A stretch of 64,000 nucleotides of DNA from Paenibacillus urinalis (GTDB lineage: Bacteria > Bacillota > Bacilli > Paenibacillales > Paenibacillaceae): assembly GCF_028747985.1 (NCBI RefSeq), contig NZ_CP118108.1, positions 1,679,501 to 1,743,500 on the forward strand, given 5' to 3'. Positions 58,508 to 64,000 of this stretch are shown here, piece by piece. The first letter of the stretch is position 1, and every line of letters starts with the position of its first letter. Under the pieces are notes generated by a model that worked only from the letters and a program-made list of their open reading frames with translations, made no database searches and was not told the origin of the DNA. The translations under genes were made by a program, and so were the position numbers.

Positions 58508-59239
58508 TCATTTTAATGGGTCCCAGGGACCAGTTTGATGTCCTTTCCATTCTGATCCGTCCTCCCAGATCTCCTTCTTCCAAATCGGGACAATCTGTTT
58601 CAGCCTCTCAATAGCGTACCGGCTTGCCTTATAGGCATCGTCACGATGGGGGGAAGAGACGGCAATCACGACACTTGTCTCGGCAATATCCACTTTGCCT
58701 AATCGATGGGATATCGCACATTGCGCGCCAGGCCACTTTTCATTGATTTCATCACCAATCGACTTCATTGTAGATAATGCCATGGGTATGTATGCTTCAT
58801 ATTCAAGATGGACGGTGCGCTGATCGCCGGTCATTTCTCTTGTTGTTCCTATAAAGGTTAAGGTTGCTCCGTGATTGGCAGTGATGACTTTGGCCGAAGT
58901 TTCTTCTACCGATAGGGGGGCATATCCAATAGAGTATAGTCCATCATCAGAGGTGTGGGTTTGCTGAACGGAATTTGATGAATAGGTGGGACCTTCTCCG
59001 CCGGAAACGGGGGGGATCAGCGCTATTTCGTCTCCTTCGTTGATCACCACATGGCCTGGTGCATAATTCATATTTACAGCAATTAGTGAGGAATGGATGA
59101 GTAAGGAAGCTTCAGGATACGCTTCTGCAAGCTGCTTTTTCAAATCGTTTACCGTGACTGCATGATCTATATTTAATTCAATCTTAGATTGCCCAATTCT
59201 CTCTGCGACACCAGCGAATAATAACACGGACAGTTTCAA
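58508..59239 (-). CDS. MoaD-MoaE fusion (molybdopterin synthase, both subunits)
   Basis: This 243-aa protein joins a MoaD ubiquitin-like domain (1-81) ending PPVSGGEG, a short linker (about 82-100) and a MoaE domain (about 101-243) with the catalytic Lys region VPIWKKEIWEDGSEW. Molybdopterin synthase inserts two sulfurs into precursor Z for molybdenum cofactor. MoaD normally needs a free C-terminal Gly-Gly; here it is internal, so cleavage after GG or unusual chemistry is implied. No other mo genes are adjacent. Confidence 0.9.
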   Translation of the reverse strand: MKLSVLLFAGVAERIGQSKIELNIDHAVTVNDLKKQLAEAYPEASLLIHSSLIAVNMNYAPGHVVINEGDEIALIPPVSGGEGPTYSSNSVQQTHTSDDGLYSIGYAPLSVEETSAKVITANHGATLTFIGTTREMTGDQRTVHLEYEAYIPMALSTMKSIGDEINEKWPGAQCAISHRLGKVDIAETSVVIAVSSPHRDDAYKASRYAIERLKQIVPIWKKEIWEDGSEWKGHQTGPWDPLK

Positions 59240-59418
59240 ATGATTTCACCTCGAACGGATGTATTGATAAACCCTTTTAATATATCATATCCTTTATGAA
59301 AATGTTATTCTTATCTTTTAGATAGATCCAATGGACCAGAGTGAGCAAAATGACGAGAATTTAGTTTATATAGCGCATTAATTTATGGCTAATAAGTATC
59401 CGGAGGAGGAATACAGAG

Positions 59419-60861
59419 ATGACGAACCATATGCCTAAACAAACCTTGACCATTCTTCATACGAATGATATTCACAGCCATTTTGAGAAAATGGGTTCCA
59501 TCGCTGCGATGATCCAAAGGGAGAGAGAGCAGGCAGAACCCGGAGAAGAAATTCTAGTATTGGATATTGGAGATCACATGGACCGGATGGCAGTGGAGAC
59601 CGAAGGCTCCATGGGCGGGGCCAATGTAGATGTTCTAAACTTAACGGGCTATGATGCAATTACGATTGGTAATAATGAGGGATTAACCTTTACACCGGAT
59701 ATCCTAGATCAGGCATATGCAGGTCTGTTATGCAAGGTCGTATGCGGTAATCTGATTGAAGAACGTTCAGGGCAGCCTCCGGCCTGGATGGAGCCATCGA
59801 CTATTTTGACAAAGGGCGACATACGAATAGGTATATTGGGATCTACCGCACCGTTTAGCGCGTTCTATGAGCTGCTTGGGATGAAGGTGCTTAATCCAAT
59901 CGAAACGCTAAAGCTTCAGGTAACACAAATAAGAGAGCAAGCAGACATCGTAATTCTGTTATCGCATTTGGGACTAACAACCGATCAGAGAATTGCTGAA
60001 CAGATCGATGGAATTGATATGATATTGGGAGGCCACACGCATCACGTATTGGAGGAGCCGCTGGAAATAAACAAGACGCTCTTATGCGGTGCGGGCAAAT
60101 ATGGTCAATACCTCGGAAAAATAACCGTGGAAAGATCCAGCGAGGAAGAGCATTTTAAGTTGGTTTCAGGTGGGTGCCTGCCTGTGGATGACAATCTTCT
60201 GCATGAAAATGTGGCGGCTGCTATTATTACACATCGGGAACAGGCCGAAAATAAATTAGGTAGAACCATTGCTGTGACGGATCGAACACTTGCCATTCAT
60301 TGGGACAGAGAATCGTCATTTGGAAATTTATTAGCTCAGGCAGTGCGGCAATTTACGGGTACAGATCTGGCGGTTGTTAATGCAGGTCAGCTGCTTGGTG
60401 ATTTGGAGGAAGGGAATATAACGGAGGGGATGCTGCATGCTTTATGCCCTTCTCCGATTAATGCATGCACCATTCTGTTAAAAGGCGCTGACCTTCGTAC
60501 AGCTATGGAGGAGAGCTTAATACCAGAGTACAGGGACCTCGTATTTAAAGGCTTTGGATTTCGAGGATACCAGCTGGGAGTCCTGTGCATCGATGGTGCA
60601 GAGTTACATTACGATCCGACCAAAGCTCCATATGAACGAATTACCGAGCTGAATATAGGAGGCGTTCCTTTGAATGATGAGCAGCTATATCGAGTGGGAA
60701 CACTGGATATGTTTACGTTCAATGTGGGATATCAGAGCCTATCGCTCGGTTCAGAGCCAGCTTATCGTTTACCAGAGTTTATCCGTGATTTGATAGCCAT
60801 GGAGCTTAAGAGACCGAATTCGCTTGATGAATGTCTGAGACAGAGATGGATTCTTGAATGA
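59419..60861 (+). CDS. yunD: Metallophosphatase/5'-nucleotidase-like protein (YunD-like)
   Basis: This 480-aa protein has an N-terminal calcineurin-like metallophosphatase domain with HTNDIHSHF, VLDIGDHMD, GNNE, LSHLG and GGHTHH, and a C-terminal 5'-nucleotidase domain (about 290-480). No signal peptide is seen, unlike secreted UshA, which matches YunD. It probably hydrolyses a nucleotide or related phosphate in the cytoplasm. GGAGGAGG precedes the ATG. It is divergent from the MoaD-MoaE gene. Confidence 0.87.
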   Translation: MTNHMPKQTLTILHTNDIHSHFEKMGSIAAMIQREREQAEPGEEILVLDIGDHMDRMAVETEGSMGGANVDVLNLTGYDAITIGNNEGLTFTPDILDQAYAGLLCKVVCGNLIEERSGQPPAWMEPSTILTKGDIRIGILGSTAPFSAFYELLGMKVLNPIETLKLQVTQIREQADIVILLSHLGLTTDQRIAEQIDGIDMILGGHTHHVLEEPLEINKTLLCGAGKYGQYLGKITVERSSEEEHFKLVSGGCLPVDDNLLHENVAAAIITHREQAENKLGRTIAVTDRTLAIHWDRESSFGNLLAQAVRQFTGTDLAVVNAGQLLGDLEEGNITEGMLHALCPSPINACTILLKGADLRTAMEESLIPEYRDLVFKGFGFRGYQLGVLCIDGAELHYDPTKAPYERITELNIGGVPLNDEQLYRVGTLDMFTFNVGYQSLSLGSEPAYRLPEFIRDLIAMELKRPNSLDECLRQRWILE

Positions 60862-60912
60862 GAATAAAATGAAATCCGCTAATAGCATCTGATTTAGGCA
60901 GGAGAGATCACT

Positions 60913-62037
60913 TTGCGTTTAATACCCATTCAAATGCTGCAGCCCGGAATGAAGCTGGGCAAAAGAATATATAATGACGAAGGAATTATATTGTTAGGCG
61001 AGCAGGTCGAATTGACCGCCAATTTGATTCATCGTTTAGGTCAATTAGGCTTAAGCTATGTGTATATTCATGATCCGAATACTGATGATATTGAATTTCC
61101 GGAATTATTACGAGAAGAAACCCGTATACAGGCCATGAAAGAGATAAAGACTCAGTTTTCTATGTTATCTTCCAGTGGAACGATGCGGGGCTATTATCCT
61201 CATCTCGGCAAAGTATTCGTGGGACTAATGGAGAAGATTCTTGAAGATATCAGCTCTCGTCAAGATGTGATGATTATGCTCACCGGGATGCAATCCATGG
61301 ACCATGCTTTATACGAGCACTCATTAAATGTATGTATTTATTCATTAGTGTTAGGCAAGGCACTTGGTTATGACAACAAGAGATTGATGGAGTTAGGGCT
61401 TGGAGCTCTGCTCCATGATATCGGAAAAACTCAGATCCCTGCTCATATTCTGCAGAAGCCGGGTAAGCTCACCAATGAGGAATATGATATTGTAAAGAAT
61501 CATACCGTTTATGGGTTTAAGCTCCTCAAAGATGAGCCAGGAATTCCGCTTATTTCAGCCCACTGTGCTTTACAGCATCATGAACGAATGGATGGAAGGG
61601 GATATCCACAGGGCTTGTCTGGGCCCGATATTCACGATTACGGTAAACTGATCGCTTTAACCGATTCTTATGATGCGATGACGACAAACCGAATTTATCA
61701 GAATGCTCTGCTGCCGCATCAAGCGGTCGAAATGCTTTTTGCAGGTTCGGGTACGCAGTATGATCAAAAAATGTTAGAATTGTTTCGGGACTATGCAGCG
61801 ATATATCCTGTAGGTTTGACTGTTCAGTTATCTACAGGAGAGACGGCAGTCGTTGTACGGTTGCATCCGGAAGCTCCACAGAGACCGGTAGTTCGGATCA
61901 TTATGGATCAGGAAGGTTACACCCTTACAGCCCCTTATGAACTGGATCTGTTTCATCGTCTATCGGTGATGATTACAGGAGTGATGGGTGAGTCTTCCTC
62001 GGTATTATCGATCGCTGAACAGCCACAGTTTACATAA
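60913..62037 (+). CDS. HD-GYP domain phosphodiesterase
   Basis: This 374-aa protein is built like the minus-strand HD-GYP protein 3 kb away: N-terminal domain (about 1-70), then HD-GYP (about 130-310). Its HD motif LLHDIGK and GYP motif HHERMDGRGYP are both intact, so cyclic-di-GMP hydrolysis is expected. It starts with TTG behind GCAGGAGAG and is 51 nt after yunD, probably in the same transcript. No REC or membrane domain is seen. Confidence 0.9.
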   Translation: MRLIPIQMLQPGMKLGKRIYNDEGIILLGEQVELTANLIHRLGQLGLSYVYIHDPNTDDIEFPELLREETRIQAMKEIKTQFSMLSSSGTMRGYYPHLGKVFVGLMEKILEDISSRQDVMIMLTGMQSMDHALYEHSLNVCIYSLVLGKALGYDNKRLMELGLGALLHDIGKTQIPAHILQKPGKLTNEEYDIVKNHTVYGFKLLKDEPGIPLISAHCALQHHERMDGRGYPQGLSGPDIHDYGKLIALTDSYDAMTTNRIYQNALLPHQAVEMLFAGSGTQYDQKMLELFRDYAAIYPVGLTVQLSTGETAVVVRLHPEAPQRPVVRIIMDQEGYTLTAPYELDLFHRLSVMITGVMGESSSVLSIAEQPQFT

Positions 62038-62092
62038 TGTAGTGTAGTTTAGCAGGACAGCATAGTTCAATTTAGGAAATAAGGTGAAATAA

Positions 62093-63238
62093 ATGACTTT
62101 AATGAATCATGAAATGAAGAATATTCGTGCGCTTTCTCCGGCATATGATCCCTGGGATCCGATGATGTCGTTAAGAAAATATGGTAAGCATGTGCTCACC
62201 AGCGTTGAAATGACTGTCACTCATTTATGCAATATGCGCTGCGAGCATTGTGCTGTCGGTGAGATGCTGGTTATGAGAGAGGCTCCCTCCATTCCAGTAT
62301 CTCAAATGATTGAGGCGTTGGATCAGGTGGAGCATCTAGAGACGATTAGCCTGACGGGCGGGGAACCGAGCTTCTTGGAGAAAACAGTGGATGAAATGAT
62401 TCTTCCTCTGCTCAAGTACGCCAAATCACGTGGGATCCGCTCACAGATCAACTCAAATTTGACGATGGATATTAGTCGATATGAGAAGCTGCTGCCCTAT
62501 CTGGATGTTATGCATATTTCATTTAATTATTTGAATGCCTCTGACTTTCATGAGGTAGGATTTGCGAACACGAATCGCCCGGTCAGCTATAATACGGCAG
62601 CCAAAATGTACGATCGCATGATGGAGAACTCCTTGAAGCTAAGCGAACAGGGAATGTTCATCTCTGCAGAATCAATGATTAATTATCGCACACATCAGAA
62701 GCTGGGTGAGATCCACAAGCTCATAGGACAAATGGGAGCAAGAAGGCATGAGGTTCATCCTATGTATGCTTCAAACTTTGCTGAGTCACTACCTGTCTTG
62801 TCGCTGGATGATATGCGTAACGCGATCCATGGACTGCTGGATGTGAGAGATCAGGACATGTGGATGCTCTTCGGAACACTGCCGTTCTATGCGTGCAATG
62901 GGGGAGATGAGGATCGCAGGCTCATTTCCCGTCTATATAAAGAGCCGAATGTAACAGTAAGAAATGATCCGGATGGCCGCAATCGAGTGAATGTGAACAT
63001 GTTTACCGGCAACGTATACGTAACCGATTTTGCGGATATTCCGGAATTCGGAAATATTAAGAATGAGAGACTGGATGATATTTTCTCGGAATGGACTTCA
63101 AATCATCCATTGAATCAAACGGTGAATTGCTTCTGCGATGCAGCGAGCTGCTGTGGGCCTAATCTGCTCGTAAGAGATATGTATTACAAAGATATTGATT
63201 TCAAGACACGTAAGGCCTTTCCAAATATCATCGGATAG
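62093..63238 (+). CDS. yfkAB: Radical SAM protein YfkAB
   Basis: This 381-aa radical-SAM enzyme has the 4Fe-4S motif CNMRCEHC (CxxxCxxC), SLTGGEP for AdoMet, and a C-terminal CFCDAASC that fits the CxCxxxxC signature of YfkAB. The reaction is unknown. It follows the HD-GYP gene by 55 nt. A terminator comes 12 nt after its stop and a group II intron directly after that. Confidence 0.92.
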   Translation: MTLMNHEMKNIRALSPAYDPWDPMMSLRKYGKHVLTSVEMTVTHLCNMRCEHCAVGEMLVMREAPSIPVSQMIEALDQVEHLETISLTGGEPSFLEKTVDEMILPLLKYAKSRGIRSQINSNLTMDISRYEKLLPYLDVMHISFNYLNASDFHEVGFANTNRPVSYNTAAKMYDRMMENSLKLSEQGMFISAESMINYRTHQKLGEIHKLIGQMGARRHEVHPMYASNFAESLPVLSLDDMRNAIHGLLDVRDQDMWMLFGTLPFYACNGGDEDRRLISRLYKEPNVTVRNDPDGRNRVNVNMFTGNVYVTDFADIPEFGNIKNERLDDIFSEWTSNHPLNQTVNCFCDAASCCGPNLLVRDMYYKDIDFKTRKAFPNIIG

Positions 63239-63250
63239 TTTGTATACAAA

Positions 63251-63287
63251 GGGCTGCCACACCCATGAGGTGAGGCAGCCCTTAATT
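63251..63287 (+). terminator. yfkAB terminator and target site of the second group II intron
   Basis: GGGCTGCC (63251-63258) pairs with GGCAGCCC (63274-63281), with an inner CACC/GGTG stem, and is followed by TTAATTT. The intron begins at 63290. Confidence 0.9.
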
Positions 63288-63289
63288 TA

Positions 63290-64000
63290 GTGCGCCCGGC
63301 ATGGGCGATAGCTCGGCGGTGAAAGTCCGCTACAGGCTTGGCAGTAGGAACTGTTAGCCAAAGGCAAGGGTGTCCGCCGCGAGGCGGAATCTGAAGGAAG
63401 CCGGAGGCAAACCCTCGGTCTGACGAACAGGAATCACATACAAGGCATGACGGGACGGACGAGCTTGCTAATCAAAGCGAAGTCCAATACTGCCCGAATC
63501 CCGGCATGTAAATGTGGCAGATGGATGAGGGGAAGGCTATCGCTCTTACCCGGGGAGGTCTCACAGACGTCCGGTAGGAAAAAAAAAAAATCCGAAAAGA
63601 CGGAGTAAAGCTTGCTGTGAGAAGTCAGCAGAGGCCATAGTACCGAGAAGTTTTTTTTCGGGAAGGGCCGAACAATCGTAAGCCTCGAGTATAGACTGGA
63701 AGGAGCATCGGCACGATGAAAGCAGAATACCGAAAGGGCTGCCTGCAAAGGGATAGCATGGAATGCGAAGAGTATGCGGGAGCGCGGAGTGCCGGCACTC
63801 GGGAACGTAGAGAAAGAGGCGGTGCAACGGACATGCTTGAGAGGATACTAAACAGGGATAACCTGAACAAGGCCTACAAGCGGGTCAAACGTAATCACGG
63901 AGCACCGGGAATCGATGGAATGACAGTCGAGGAGGCACTACCGTGGTTACGGGAACACAGAGAGGGGCTTTTGGAAAGTATCCGGGACGGAAGCTACAAA
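63290..64000 (+). mobile_element. Group IIC intron, second copy, cut by window end
   Basis: It starts GTGCGCCCGGCATGGGCG, exactly as at 12510. Over the 711 visible bases it follows the first copy with no difference I can find except one extra A in a poly-A run (12 here at 63579-63590 versus 11 at 12799-12809). It is inserted just after a terminator in the same orientation. The 3' part lies outside the window. Confidence 0.93.
63716..64000 (+). CDS. ltrA: Group II intron reverse transcriptase/maturase, N-terminal part
   Basis: This open frame of 95 codons runs off the window end. It begins with the same ATG and GGAAGGAG site as the copy at 12935, and its sequence is the same as far as visible, through GAPGIDGMTVEEALPW. 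Whether the rest is intact cannot be seen. Confidence 0.9.
   Translation, partial: MKAEYRKGCLQRDSMECEEYAGARSAGTRERRERGGATDMLERILNRDNLNKAYKRVKRNHGAPGIDGMTVEEALPWLREHREGLLESIRDGSYK

Overview
The window looks like a chromosomal segment of a spore-forming Bacillota, most probably a Paenibacillus. Several genes are sporulation-linked: ytxC, a gamma-type SASP, pdaA, prkA, yhbH and spoVR. Other Bacillales signatures are the LiaFSR module, DegV, YunC/YunD, YfkAB and a T-box leader in front of thrS. GC content is moderate, genes have strong AGGAGG-type ribosome sites, and TTG/GTG starts are frequent. There are no rRNA or tRNA genes, no CRISPR array and no recognisable prophage.

Layout. 1-3.3 kb: ytxC, Thr T-box, thrS. 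3.3-11.4 kb: a 3D-domain protein, a SASP, the liaF-liaS-liaR envelope-stress module, then an HtrA-type membrane protease followed by an OmpR-type response regulator and its histidine kinase. 11.5-19.8 kb: housekeeping metabolism (ispH, aroF, a GSI-beta glutamine synthetase behind a GlnR/TnrA box, serC, trmL, an AbrB-like regulator), interrupted by a 1.9 kb group IIC intron directly after the ispH terminator. 19.9-31.7 kb: a 34-codon membrane peptide, NAGPA-type and coiled-coil membrane proteins, an orphan response regulator, an aminotransferase, azoR, a DUF2161 protein, prkA, a protoglobin chemoreceptor, a LacI regulator and two small proteins. 31.9-36.2 kb: yhbH-spoVR on the minus strand and thrC.

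36.3-45.3 kb is the main accessory locus, a lasso-peptide biosynthetic cluster. It runs sulfotransferase, lasso cyclase (asparagine-synthase fold), a 44-aa precursor, an HPr-kinase-like peptide kinase, an RRE/PqqD protein, a transglutaminase-like leader peptidase, a nucleotidyltransferase and an ABC exporter. An APS kinase (cysC) converges on the end. The sulfotransferase overlaps the cyclase by 4 nt, and cysC could supply its donor PAPS. The locus is therefore predicted to make a lasso peptide that is phosphorylated at its C-terminal Ser and possibly also sulfated, a combination I do not recognise from characterised lasso peptides. Its promoter carries a perfect palindrome exactly filling the 17-bp spacer, and a second copy of the same half-sites lies 31 bp downstream.

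45.5-63.2 kb: pdaA, a GH88/105 hydrolase, degV, small membrane proteins, yunC, dps, the complete sufCDSUB operon behind a PerR/Fur-like box, two HD-GYP proteins (one lacking the HD-motif His), a MoaD-MoaE fusion, a YunD-like metallophosphatase and the radical-SAM protein YfkAB. From 63,290 to the end a second copy of the same group IIC intron begins, again immediately after a terminator. Over the 711 bases visible it appears identical to the first copy except for one A in a poly-A tract.
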